Source: Caenorhabditis remanei (Eukaryota > Nematoda > Chromadorea > Rhabditida > Rhabditidae). Taken from it: a stretch of 64,000 nt of DNA. Below, piece after piece: positions 22,217 to 35,034 of this stretch. Each line of letters begins with the position of its first letter. Position 1 is the first letter of the stretch. Below the pieces are notes generated by a model. That model searched no databases. It was not told the DNA's origin and saw only the letters and a list, made by a program, of their open reading frames with translations. The stretch covers positions 8,742,001-8,806,000 of the forward strand of contig NC_071332.1 of the NCBI RefSeq assembly GCF_010183535.1, written 5' to 3'. A program made the translations under genes and the position numbers.

Positions 22217-22996
22217 TCTCGCTAGAAATCTTAAAAATTTCAGCGCTCTGAATAATTTGAAAAGAAAAAATGACAACATGGAAAGGAGTGAAACTTATTG
22301 GTCGATTGACTGATAAATATTTTGTTTATATACGAGAGACCGAGAAGACAAACATCTAATGTTTCGCAATACGCAAGACTGACAAAAATACGTAGACTTA
22401 GTTTTGTGACTAGATGTGTTTAGTGTCGAGGAAAATGATGCAAATCTCCAGAAATTCTAATTCTGGAAAAAGTTAAAAATGAATCGGAGAATGAAATCAT
22501 CGAAGGAAACGTTTTTCATGCTGTAGTTTCCTTATGAAGATACTTTTGAGAATTCTCATTCGTGGCTTTACCTCATAACAAACAACGAGAGGGAACTTCG
22601 TCTATCAATTTCTTTTGAAAGTTCGTCTATCAATTTCATTTGAATCTTTCTTGTTCAGATCTCTAACCATTTCGACAACACACAGTCAAACAATCTGCAA
22701 CGTGGATCATGATCTGCATCTAAAAAAATCGCATGAATTATTCAATAATTTTCGAAACCCACACAAACTGAATTGTTTTATTTCAGGAAAATATAGAGCT
22801 AAAAGAATGCAAATCCGCTTGCTGTATTTGATCAGCAGGGAATAATTGAGATCGCATTCCGCGGCAAAACTTTTGAAAACTATATAATGAAGAAGGATCA
22901 ATGAGAATATAAGTAGGTTTGAGTTTTCAGTTATAACCTGTTCGGTGATCATCATTTCAAAAAAGCGTCAATTTCAACATTTTCAGGTAACAAAAA
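22217..22996. other. Divergent promoter region, cdr copy 3 / ShKT gene
   Basis: Shared upstream region of two divergent genes. No coding sequence is supported. The GATA and TATA-like elements are listed separately. Confidence 0.5.
22308..22334 (-). promoter_or_regulatory. GATA element and TATA-like box upstream of cdr copy 3
   Basis: Read on the minus strand, a TATATAAAC box is followed by TTATCAGTCA, the reverse of TGACTGATAA. The pair lies about 100 bases before the start codon. CTGATAA is the site bound by intestinal GATA factors in C. elegans, and cdr genes are known intestinal stress genes. Function is inferred. Confidence 0.45.
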
Positions 22997-23708
22997 ATGC
23001 TGTTCATCATCCTGGTTTCCGCTTTGTTTGTTGCCACTTCAGCCCAAACCTGTGGCAACAGTCAAGGACGTATGTACCTCTTGTATATCTTGAAATTGGA
23101 AGTACTTTTTTCCAGCATGTCTCAAAATGACTGTCAACACAATTGACATCTACATGTGTCCAGAAGGAATGGCCTGCTTGACTAACTCGACATGCTGCGA
23201 GTATGCCGATATTCAAGTCTCAACTACAACCACAACCGCTGCCAGTACCACTAGTAAGTTATTTTGTCTATCTTGCAAATTTCATAATTAAATTCTTTCA
23301 GCTTGCTCCGATAAGGTCAACCCATCCACTGGAGTTTCGGATTGCCCCAAAAGCGCATATCTCTGTAATGATTCCACCTATTACGCCTTGATGACTGAGG
23401 TAAACAAAATAAATATTAGGATATCAACTGAAGAATTGATTTTCAGCAATGTCCAAAGACCTGTAACCGGTGCAGTGGAGGAAGCAACAACAACAACAGC
23501 AGCAACAATGGAGGATCTTCTTCAAGTGAGTTATTTCAAGAATATGTTTATTTTAAGATACCAATGAGGCTACTTTTCAGGCTGTGTCGACAAAGTCAAC
23601 CCATCGACCGGAGTTTCTGAATGTGCATCCAAGGCATACTTGTGCACCAACTCTATCTACTTGAGTTTGATGAAAGACCAGTGCCCAAAGACTTGTGGAT
23701 TCTGTTAA
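22997..23708 (+). CDS. Secreted protein with two ShKT (SXC) domains, 171 aa
   Basis: Five exons (22997-23069, 23116-23253, 23302-23399, 23447-23525, 23581-23708). A signal peptide ends near ATSAQ. An N-terminal Cys-rich part (six cysteines over about 45 residues) and a Thr-rich linker follow. Two six-cysteine ShKT domains come next, each with the pattern C-DKVNPSTGVS-x-C ... YLC ... CPKTC-x-x-C, separated by an Asn/Ser/Gly linker. The last domain ends the protein, as is common in nematode SXC proteins. ShKT domains in worms occur in secreted and surface-coat proteins, enzymes and pathogen-response genes; the fold does not by itself make this a toxin. Function is unknown. Confidence 0.9.
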
Positions 23709-23898
23709 TTCTTTGTCTACAAGCTATCTGATGAACAGCTATTTCAATTTTTTCACCGATATTCATTCCGAAAAATGAAGCATTTTAGTCTAGTAATCAA
23801 GTGAAGAAAATATTTTAAGTTCTTATCACGTTTCCTTTATTTCTTCACCGATTCCTTTGATTTTGAGCTTTTTGTTTTGATGGATGACTGAAAACTTG

Positions 23899-26800
23899 TT
23901 ACGTTTTCATTAGTTGATAATCATAACTTACAACCGCTGGAGAGACAGGACTCTGCTTTTTCTTACTACTGGTGTCTGAAGATTTCTTCGTTTTTCTGAG
24001 TGCCCACAGTCGCTGATCGGCCACAAAAGTCTCAATCGAGTGTCTCCAGTCACGAATGTATTTGGCACGAGCACGTCTTCTATCCAACTGTAACAAAGTT
24101 AATTTGAACTAAAGAGCAGAAGATCTCACCTCAAATTGCGAATAGATAAGAGGAGAAACAAGAGCGAAGATGACAGAAAAGGCTGTCCCAATGCAAGAAT
24201 ATATCAGAATTCTAGTAGGATACACCTGCTTCAAACGATTCTCGCATCCTTTGTTATGAGTATCTCCACAAGTTGAATTTTTGAAAAGGGAGTTGTGAGG
24301 ACATCGAATATCAAGTTTAGATGTGAATGGAATTGTCTCAGTGGAAGCGGTGGTTTCCTATAAAATTAAATGCTTAAAAAATGAACTTAAGATCTAGAAG
24401 TTTACATTATCAAAACCGTAATCAATTCCTCCATTCAATCCACAACAGCAATATCTTCTCTGAATATGATCGACGACATCAAAATGCTTCATCTAAAAAA
24501 TTATATGGTTCTATTAAGAGACAATGTCAGTATTTCTCGAACTGCCCATAGAACACATCGGCCAAACGCGATTAGCCCATTTGGTTTTTTGATATTATGG
24601 GTCCATATGATGACCTTATGAAAAAACCGTACAGCTTTTTAGGCTCCGCCCCCTTTGACATATAGAAAAAAATCGGGGGAGTGAAAAAATTAATTTTTTC
24701 CCTTCAACTGATATCTGAAAAAAAAGTTCAGAAATGAGTTTTAGGCATGTTTTTGAACATTTTTTGTGTTGACAATTTTTGAAAAATCTTTTGGCATCAA
24801 TCAGAAAAAAGGATTTTTGAAAAAAATGAACAGTTTTTTGCATACCCCCAACATTTTTTTCATTAGGTTAAAAAAGTTTTTTATTGCAGTTTGATTGTCT
24901 TTAGACCGTCCAACTTTGTGCCGATTTTTATCCCAAAATTCCGCGACCTTTTTTTTCTATAAGCAAAAATGTGTGTTTTTTCACGAAATTTTCACGTACC
25001 CCCCTCCATGGTGAAAAAAGTGAAAGTCTCAAAATTTCAAGAAACTTTGTATATGAGTTCACCTAACAATAATTGATATGTTCACAAAGTATAAAAACAT
25101 ATAATGTTTTTTTTCTAAAGTTATGAGACCTCAAAAACGCAATATCACTATTTTCAGATGGATCTGTAAAAATCAGATATTTTTCAAATTTTCATCAATT
25201 TATTTGTTGGAATATTATTTGATTTTGCATTTTTCATAAGTTTTCATCAATTTTCTGAGAAAGAAAATTACCAGTCACGTTTTTCTCTGCTTGGTGATTT
25301 TTGAACTTTTTGATATTTCTGTATCCTATCAATGTGGAGATGCCTGGAGTGCCAAAGTCTAAATACACTTTTAAAAAAGTTCAGAACTAAAATATACTAG
25401 TGACAAAAATAAAAATATAGTCTAAAAACATCAGAAAACTACGTTGCAAAACAAGGAAGCATAATGACATTGCAACACTTTTTCACATTAATCACCGACT
25501 GTAAACTATTGAATTGTATGCTTATATCATTGCTATGTAATTTTTAATAGTAATGTCATTTTGCAATAATGTGGAGTCTTGAATTTAAACCATTTCACTG
25601 CCCAGAAAAAGTTCCCGTAGAAAGGATACAGAAATATTAAAAAGTTCAAAAATCATCGAGCAGAGAAAAACGTGACTGGTAATTTTCTTTCTCAGAAAAT
25701 TAATGAAAACCTATGTAAAATGCAAAATCAAATAATATTGGAAGTAATAAATTGATGAAAGTTTGAAAAATATCTGATTTTTACAGATCCATCTGAAAAT
25801 AGTGATAATGCGTTTTTGAGGTCTCATAACTTAAAAAAAAAATTATATGTTTTTATACTTTGTGAACATATCAATTATTGTTAGGTGAACTCATATACAA
25901 AGTTTCTTGAAATTTTGAGACTTTCACTTTTTTCACCATGGAGGGGGGTACGTGAAAATTTCGTGAAAAAACACACATTTTTGCTTATAGAAAAAAAAGG
26001 TCGCGGAATTTTGGGATAAAAATTGGCACAAAGTTGGATGGTCTAAAGACAATCAAACTGCAATAAAAAACTTTTTTAACCTAATGAAAAAAATGTTGGG
26101 GGTATGCAAAAAACTGTTCATTTTTTCTAAAAATCCTTTTTTTCTGATTGATGCCAAAAGATTTTTCAAAATTTGTCAACACAAAAAATGTTCAAAAACA
26201 TGCCTAAAACTCATTTCTGAACTTTTTTTTCAGATATCAGTTGAAGGGAAAAAATTAATTTTTTCACTCCCCCGATTTTTTTCTATATGTCAAAGGGGGC
26301 GGAGCCTAAAAAGCTGTACGGTTTTTTCATAAGGTCATCATATGGACCCATAATATCAAAAAACCAAATGGGCTAATCGCGTTTGGCCGATGTGTTCTAT
26401 GGGCTGTTGGCTTTTGATTGATCACTAGAGAAAGTGTCTCTTAAATTGTATGATCCAATTCAACTCACCAGATCTGGATTGACTATTGGAAGTTTCGGGC
26501 CCGACACGGTATTATTTGGACTAGATTGATTTTTGACTCCTTTATTGGGTGGAGGTTTTGTAGAGGCCGTTTGTTGTGAGGCATTCAGATTGTACGTCTC
26601 GGCAAAATCAAAAACAGATTCAAAACTTTTTGTAACTTTTGAAGTCAGTTTCAGATCATGATCATCTTGAAATACCAAATAGACACCTGAACGTCGAGTA
26701 ATAAACTTGAATAAACTTTTTAGACTGACCTGACAAAAAGAAAGGAACCACAAACATCAAGTTGATAACAAATGCAACAACGACATATGGCTTTCGAATT

Positions 26801-27076
26801 CTTGTGTGTCCAATAGCAAACAGAATTATATAAAGAGCAGACAAGAGCATCGATAATCCAGAAATTGCAGCGAGCATCATGTCGAAAAGATAGATGTCGT
26901 TTGTTCCGAAAAGTAGAGGATGATCATTGGAACTCAGCGATTCTATGCTTTCTTGGAGTACTGAAAAATCAACAATTGGCTGAAAACCTGTAGAATAAAA
27001 AAGAGAAACCTGTGAAGAGAATGCATAGCTTGATGAACAGAAAAACCAGCAGAACAGTACGGAATTTTACTTTCAT
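23899..27076 (-). CDS. Divergent tetraspanin, 339 aa
   Basis: Six exons (27076-27010, 26960-26730, 26686-26469, 24492-24406, 24357-24130, 24087-23899). Four hydrophobic segments are visible: near the N-terminus (VLLVFLFIKLCILF), at about residues 48-70 and 76-97, and just before the C-terminal tail (IYSCIGTAFSVIFALVS). The large extracellular loop has the tetraspanin signature: a CCG motif within RRYCCCGLNGG, later single cysteines, and a GC pair in NKGCENRL. Ahead of CCG there is a long Pro/Asn/Ser-rich stretch that is unusual for the family. The C-terminal tail is basic and Ser-rich. Intron 3 is about 2.0 kb because of a foldback element; all other introns are about 40-55 nt. Tetraspanins organise membrane microdomains. 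No subfamily could be assigned. Confidence 0.85.
24543..26405. mobile_element. 1.9-kb foldback (long inverted repeat) element in a tetraspanin intron
   Basis: The left arm begins GCCCATAGAACACATCGGCC and the right arm ends with its reverse complement. The arms match almost perfectly to about 25330 and from about 25623, so each is close to 790 bp around a loop of about 290 bp. Weaker complementarity continues outward: TTAAGAGACA at 24514 pairs with TGTCTCTTAA at 26435. Both arms carry identical conceptual ORFs, which are by-products of the duplication. No transposase is seen and no clear target-site duplication was found. The element is most easily explained as a non-autonomous foldback DNA transposon. 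Confidence 0.8.
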
Positions 27077-30000
27077 GATGTACGTGCAATCAAAATAAAC
27101 TTCTTCTTCGAAGGGTTTAAAATTTTTTTAAATGATTTACGATAAGCTGTAAGGTCACGTAACTGTTGAGGGGTCGGTGAAACTTTGGGGTGTCACAGTG
27201 AACTTTTTGGATCAGTGTCCTATTAGTTTTCAGACAAATCTAGAGATTTCTTGACTTGTAGACCAGTTTGAAACAGACCGATTCGGACCGGCTGACAATT
27301 ATTTCAAAAATTTTAGGTAGTTCTTCACGTTTTTATTGTAAATCGTCGTTGCTGAAAGTAGAACAATTTTGTTCAAGGTACAGTTGGTCCTTTGTGGTTA
27401 ATGCATTTTAGATTCTTTGATGATTTATCTTTTGATTTTCGTTATTATTTTCATTCTTCCATTGTTTCTTTTCCCTGAGGGTGTTCTTATTCTCTGAAAT
27501 CTCTGAAGACTTCTCTTCACTTCGTCACCAAATAATCTTATTGCACTTCTTTCTATCTCGCATCAATGATTTAGGTCTCTCAATGCTTTCAGAGAGTATC
27601 CGAAAACTTGGTGGCGCGAGAATTACCGAAGACAGCTTTTTCCTTTTTTCTCACACAAAAACAATAGAAGAAAATGAAAAAAGAAAAGAGAGAAGCGGTT
27701 CGCGGAAGAGCTCCCCGGAGAGGAGCAGCTAATCATATTAATGCACCCTCTCACTACTTAGACGGGAAGTCCAACCAAGGTACCCACCTCGAAAATAAAA
27801 AGAAAGAAAATCATATTTAAAAATTCATAGTTTTTGGTTTGTATCTGATGTCATTTTTTGATAGATTCCTGATCAATGCTTTGTTATCCAGAATATTAAA
27901 AAACAGTAATATCGGAGTTGATTTCTACAAAACAACGGTTTTTCTGTTCCCCGAATTCAGAGGTACCAGTTTTATTTATTCTTTCTTTTGGTTATTTTGT
28001 CGTTTTTCAATTTCTTATTTCTTATTTCCGCCGGCTTGCCCTTTATGTTAAAATAGATTTTTATCTAACTTGATAACCAATATTGAAAGGATTTATAGTT
28101 TTTGATTCAATTTTAGTCGGTGTGCCCTTTAGGATGAAAAAGATTTTTATCAGCACTCAAAATAAATTTGAAATTGTTTGAAATGTCACCCGCGTAAATT
28201 ATGAACAGAAGATAACGTTAGATTACGTCTATAAAATTTGAAGGTTTTTTTCCAGATTCGACTTCATTTTGAACGAAAATGTTCATGCTCTTGAAAGATC
28301 TGAAATTATGTTACACTTTGATGCTTTTTAATAACTGGCACATCCAATACAAAAACCAGGAAATCAAAAGTCACGTCTTCTGTTAAAAATTAACTTCCTT
28401 CCTAGTAAACACGCAAACATTTCAATATCTTCATTCAAAACTCTCGAATATAAAATGATTTGAATCAAAAAAGCATAACTTCATAGAGTCATTTCTTTCA
28501 ACTTGACTTTTCACATCCGGTTTCTCTATTTCTTATTTTCTCAACGCTTTGTTCTTCAATTTCTTTCAAAAATCCATTAATCTTCCCTCTGTTTCCACTA
28601 TTGCATTCCACCTCTTACAACAACAATTTTCGTTTGATTTCTCTCTTTTCAAGTGCAATTTAATGACAGATTTTTGATCCACGGGGTCACATATTTGAAA
28701 CGTTCTCACTGAATTCTCTGGAAATGCTGTTTCTTTTTTAGAAGTTCGAAGAGTAAAATGTTCTTGCTACCGTATTGATGTCTAGCTCAATTAAGAAATC
28801 CTCCGTTGTCGTTTTTCCGGAAATATTCCAAAATAAGTAATAAAAGCGAGTGGAAGAACCGAAAACGTCTCCAATTTCATATTTTTATTGCTTCCTTCCC
28901 AATCATTTTTCCTCGAACTTTGGAAGTAGTTCGGTCAACAGGAACCTTTTACAATTTCTCTGAAATTTCAAGAAACCCAATTTTCGTTTTTTGTCTTCTC
29001 CTTCTGAAAGGAGTAAAAACAAACGGCTGCATTTTAATCCTCCACTATTCCACGTTCATAAACATTTCAGGAATGAGAAAACGACTAAAATGGTTTATGA
29101 CTCGCCGGTCACAAAGTGGTTTTTTTGTTTTGTTAGCGAAAAAAACACTTGCTTTTCCGAGAAGTGGGTTTTCAGATGTATTTTAAAATTAGGGTGTTTG
29201 AGACACGTGGTTTCAAAATAAGGAACAAACTCAAGGACTGAAAATGAACTTGTTTTTTCAACAAAACTATGAAAGCATTAGTACATATAAGACTCATAAA
29301 ACAGCACAGAATGCAATAGAAACGGTATTTTCTCAAATTGGTAGTTTAATGTGATCCGTTATCAATTTCAGAATTCAGTGATTATTTGGTAAATCTGTTC
29401 CAAACTGGATTTGAAGTACTCTGGCCATATTCAGTATTATCAGTTATTGTTTGATCTAAATGCAATAATTTCACCCCAGACAGACTCTTCTCTACCCATT
29501 TGCATAATTCCAAAAAGTTTTTTGTTCCAATCCGCTACTTTTGGACTCTCACTCATTTTCCTCTCATCAGATATTTCATTCTCCGTTTTTTCTCTCTCTT
29601 CCCTTACCAATCTCATACTTCCTTCCAAGTGACCGGCACGACCTCCACATTTTCCGCTTTACGAAAAAATCTGAAAGGAAACCTTTTCGGGAGGACACTA
29701 TATCTCTTCTCTTCTTTCCGCTCCGTATCAATTTCTTCTTCAAAATTCTCGAAATGTTTGCCGTCGACACGTAGACGTATTCTTCTCTTCTTTTCTGGAC
29801 TTGTCTTCTTTTATTTTCCTTATTCTAGTCTGAATCTGTTAATGAACGCTGTTTTTTTCTAGGTCTTCTTGAATATGCATGAATGCATCGCTCTTTTTTA
29901 TGCGGGGGTCAGCATCCCACTCCAATAGTTTTTGGCCCGAGAAGATTTTCGGACTCTCATTAAAAATAGAATCTGAATTGAGGACATGAGAAGTTAGAAG

Positions 30001-33000
30001 CTGAATAGATAATCGCAAAGAGAATTATTGTAAAGCGAAACATTTTTTTGTGTATTCAACTTTGGAAAAACTGTAATTATTAGTTTTGGTTCTAACTAAA
30101 AACAGTTTTTGGTAAATTCACAAGAAGCAAGTTGTCTCTGAGGATCAGATTGTTCTAAACATTCCCGCATAAGGGATTTCATAGATCCAAGTATTCTTAA
30201 ACTAAACTGAAGGAAATCATAACTCAAATTCTTGTTTTTTCTCCCCAGCCCCAGTACCAAGTAACAGTTTACAATAACAGCAACATCTGCTTTTACCTGT
30301 TTCTAAACACACCAGAGTCCATTCTTATTTCTTTAAAACCAGGCGTAAAATCTCCGGAAGCTCAAAAATCTCCAATGTCAATATTGAAGGAAACATGAGA
30401 TTTTCCGGTCAATGTCTTAACAACTTAATCTTTTATTTTCCGTAAATAAGTCAAGAAATCCCGTCATCTCATGAAGCCTCTAATAATGGTCAGAATCGAG
30501 ACCCTGAGCTTACTAAAAATGGTCTGAGCTGTGCGGGATTTCATAGCAAAATACAGATCATCTAAGAAGAGCTAGAGCTTATGATAATCTATTTTTTCTC
30601 TTCTTTGGAGTATTTGCTTCCATTATTTTTGTAAGACAAAATACTTGGGTGACACTTGAGACTTATTTTGGAAGTTATTGTTTTTTTCTTAGATGGGGAT
30701 ATCAGTTTCTTGCAAATTTCAGCTCCTCCGAGTCTTCAGAAATTACAGTATACTATAAATGTACTTATATTTACCTCTGAACTTTTGTCAAAATCATGGG
30801 AACAATTCAGTCGAAGAAAATTTGCTAGACTAATTCGAGAACTTATTCATCCCCCTTTGAACGAATTTTGACGCATTTTTTCCCTCGGGCAACGAATTCA
30901 TAAAAATCCAGACTTCCCTGAAATCAGTGAATTTCTAACAGAGCTTCTGTGAGAATGAGATTCAAAACCCAATTCACAGCTTACACAAGTGCTCTTTTCT
31001 TTATGCAACGCAAAAGGGTAAATGAAAAATCGGTTGAAATGTGGGCAGTTTCCCGCCATTTCTCCTTCACAGAGACGAAGTCGAGAGCTTTTCGAACGAA
31101 TGAGCTGTTTGTATGTGTGCTCTTTTTGCCTATTTTTACACAGCCTCTCCTCTCCAGAATCCGTTTTTCAATAGCTCATTTGATCCAGATTTTGTAGTTC
31201 ACTTGACAGAAGTTTCTAGGTTTTTCTTCTGTGAAGGGGTATTTTATTCTTCACTCTTGGCCTGATCTCATCAAATGATTGTCTCAAAATAAAATGTCCC
31301 AATTTCCTCGAAAGTACAATTTCTGGTGGAGCAACACGGAGCATCTGACCCATTTCTTTCTGTCTTTTCACGTTCAAATTGCCGGTTGGCTCTCTTCTTT
31401 TTTCCAGTTCATTGCGAAAGATTGTTGAGATTTGTGGCAACTGCAGATCCCAATTTTGGGTCTTGTTCAAGGATTGGTTCATTTTTTGTACAAACACGTA
31501 TCGTATTATATTAATGACTAATCTGTACCCAATCTAGACAACGAGAGACATCAATAAAGCTACAATATAGATTAATTTCGAAACATGTTTGGAAATCTCG
31601 ATCGTTATCATACAGTTACTTCAACTTTAAATGAATATTTCGAAAAGTGGCGTCATTTGAATCTGATTGGTCGTTTTTTTTATTTTTTTATTTCATTTTT
31701 TCAGCCGAGAGCCAAAAATTAAAGCCTTCAAAAGGTTAGAAAACAAGCACTAGACGTTAGAGAATGCCATTTCTCGACTGATAGTTGACTGAAAGACATA
31801 TCTATCGAATCTTCTCTGGAACTTGTATCATTTGAAAATTGGTCCCAGATAGATTCAATTTTTTCTATTTCTTCCTAAATATCACCATTGCGATCTATCG
31901 CGTCATGCTTCGTTCTCCTAGGTGAGAACTTTCTGAAGAGATATCTAATTTTCAGTCTAGCACACGTTTACTTTTGAATGATCGCTTATTCAAAAGTAAC
32001 TATTTTCTTGATTATGACGTGTGTCCTTTCTGAAATATCATAATCATATGAATGTCTATAAATAATAGCGGATATGATTACTGTAAAAACAGAAAACATG
32101 TTTATCTTCTGACAAGAGGATAGTGCTCACAAATGCATGAACTTGAGTCTCAGAACATAGAAAAGAAGGAAGTTAGATTGTAAAACAGGAATAAGTCTTC
32201 ATTTTGATTAATTAAACTTATTTTCTATAAACGATAGTTTTGACGAAATTTTCCTAAATTTCTACTCTATTAGTGTTGGACAAGTTCATCTAGATTCACT
32301 ACTTCAAAATGTTTTCAATTCTCCGTTGAAAACAGGAAACCTTTCTCGGAAATTAGACGGTCTCACTGAGTTTTTCTTCTTCCTTTCCTCCGTTTTTCTC
32401 TTCTTCGACCTCTAGCTGAAACTCAAATTGACTTTATTTAGTTGTGTAGACACTTTTTCTGCAGAGGGGACGAATGAATTGAAGGGAAGTGATTTTGGAA
32501 AAGGGTGAATATATAATTAGCAGGAGTGACGTGCAACTCGATTTAGATAAACTGAAGAGATAGATAATGGGTGACTTCATTTGAACTGCGAAGGTTCGAT
32601 TTCGGAGATTAGCATCTTTGAGTTTTCATTTTCTGAAAATCAGGTCTTGCTCTTTTTTGAACGTAATCTCAAATGAAAACATGAATCTCGTAGTTCTGTG
32701 TCTCTAGAACGGAAAATAGTGTGAACCTAATTAACTCGTCTGCCGAGTGATTCATTCTGAAAGTTTTTCTAGTTGTTGTATTCATTTAGTTCTGAAACAA
32801 CATCATTAATTTGGTGCACCTCAAGATCTCTATTCTGTAATTTTAGAACAAATTGATATGACTAGAAACACTAGAATGACTAGAATGGTTCAGCTGTTCG
32901 TTGTCTTATATCGAAACTGTAATAAGATTTGGAAAGTGAGATTTGTCTCCTGATGAATACTCTTTGTGCTTCGAGAAATGATATTTGAAACAAACTTTTC

Positions 33001-35034
33001 CGAAAATACAAGCCCAAGGCGTCTCAAATTTCGACGGAAAACTCTTTTGACCAGAAGAAAAGTTCAATAAATCCTACTTCAGATATCATACGTTCTGCAA
33101 CGGTCAGTTGACTGTTTTTCCCCTCGAGGAATGCTCGATTCTCAAGTTTCTTTCTCGAAACTGAAATCTGCAGACATCCTCAAACATCCTGGTTATTTTT
33201 TTCTTTTGATCATTTCTTATTTTCGTTGTAAACACAGAAAATTGAAATTAAAACCTCGAAAACGTTCCAAAAAACTTGCCCAGAGGGTATATTCACAGCA
33301 GAAACTTTTCTTATTTCTCTCCAAAATGTAAACAAAATCCTTCCCTATGAAAGTAATGGATACTCGTATTTCATGCTCCAACGAGAATCACACCACACTC
33401 GAATCATGTGTAGATCAAAACAGAAGATCTCTTCCTTATTCTTCGTGTTTTCCAAAAATAGTATTCAATTTTTTAGAATTTCTAGTGCAAACTTTTAAAG
33501 TCATTTGATAAGCAATCTATTTCGAATACTGAGTTGTTCGATTTTCGATTCGTGACATTTAAATTCATACATATAAACTCAAAAAAACCAACCGACATCA
33601 TTATTATAATCCAGAGGAAGCCGTTGGTAAAGGATAACAATAGTAATTAGTTTGTGTGTATGTAGATGTTATACTTTGAGAAAAGAGATAAACTGATTCT
33701 GGTTATAAATCCACTCATGATAATCCTTCGTATTCTTTTTTTCCTTTTTATCTCCTCCCAACTCCTTACATTTCCCAGATAGCCATTCTTAAAGCAGCCG
33801 TTCTATAACTTTGAAAATGTCTAACATGTTCTTCATTTCTTATTTTTTCATATGTTTCCCAAATGTTCAGTTTTTTGAGATTTGTACCTTTACTGATCCA
33901 CGTTCAACTTTTGATTTCCAAATTCTAAAAAACTCTGACGACATAACTTGAAAGTGCCTTTTTGACACTTTCCTCCTGCACATCAAGAGAATTCTTAATT
34001 GAAATTAGATACTTTTTCTTGACAACTCGTAGTGGACCGAGTAAAGAGAGGGAGTACTTCTTCTGACTTTTGAAAGGTTTATTTTTGTTTTCAAGTGTAG
34101 AGAAGCTTGAAGAAAACACACGTATTCTTGAACTATCCACCCACTAAAATTTCATGAATTTTTTGCAAACATGCACGTGTTCTGAAGTTATTTAAAGAAT
34201 TCGCACATTCAAAAAGTAGATAACATGTGAAGTAACGGTATTATTTCTGTTTTCAACTGATGAGACATATCATTGATCATCTCTCAGATTTCAGTTATCG
34301 GATTTTGACATATCCGCCTTTCATGAAAATTGAAAAAAGAAAACAAGTCTTGTTCAAGGAAAAAGAGACTATCTGGAATACCATGATAGTTACATCCAAT
34401 CTGGTAGTCGGTGAAACTTTTCCTCGAACATTCATACATTTCTATTGAGTGGTTCAATTCAGTTTTCAATTGAACGTCGCTGATCCAGTACTACCCAAAA
34501 AGTTGTACAAATTGTACTCAAAACAAAAAACACCTCTCTCTATCTACCACTCATCCCTAATTTCCTCGAACCCAACACAAATAAAATTTCCAAATAAAAT
34601 CACTCATTTTCTCTTTCAGTTTTCTCCTCCGTCATTCTCATTGGGCGGCCAGCTGCAAATAGTCGCATTTCAATTATTTACTGCCACCCCTCTCATTACT
34701 TTTTTTCTCGAATCTCATGACTAACCTATCTGTCCGAAATGTATGTGTGTTAGTATATATCTGTCTAGTACACATTCCAATTTGCGTCAAACTTTGGCCG
34801 GAACAGATCGTAAAATGGTGGATTTGCCATCAGGGCACCCGGTTTTCCTTTCTTTTCTCTCATCGTCATTGACAAGAGAGCCTGGGCGGAGCTTCATCCA
34901 ATTCTCACTCCCTCCCACTTTTCTATTTTTTTTTCATTTCCCATTCCATTTTTGTCGAATTGAATTGACTCTCTGGGTTTTCATAGTAGTGCATTATTTG
35001 ATTCATTTGTTATATTTTCAGATCACTATTCCCA
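27077..35034. other. Gene-poor region of about 8 kb
   Basis: No ORF here has a signal peptide, domain, splice structure or codon pattern that would support a gene on either strand. The region is pyrimidine-rich on the plus strand, with long T and TC runs near 29400-29900. I saw no tRNA-like B box. An imperfect direct repeat at 28036-28151 is listed separately. The right end must contain the promoter and leader of the GPCR gene. Undetected non-coding RNA genes or outlying first exons remain possible. Confidence 0.4.
28036..28151. repeat. Imperfect direct repeat, period about 85 bp
   Basis: Two copies of a segment with the core GCCCTTTA followed by GATTTTTATC, at about 28036-28065 and 28121-28151. 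Mismatches are scattered. No function is evident. Confidence 0.4.

Noticed and set aside
21980..22279. Start of cdr copy 3 at 22279
   Set aside because: Possible, but the ATG at 22216 follows a splice acceptor and matches copy 2; the longer start would place extra basic residues before the helix.
24616..26332. Two nearly identical ORFs (75-82 aa) on opposite strands in the foldback element
   Set aside because: They lie in the inverted arms and mirror each other; no domain, and AT-run dominated. They are by-products of the repeat.
29440..29862. Cluster of overlapping ORFs on both strands near 29.5 kb
   Set aside because: Phe/Ser/Leu-rich translation of pyrimidine-rich DNA; no domain or splice support.
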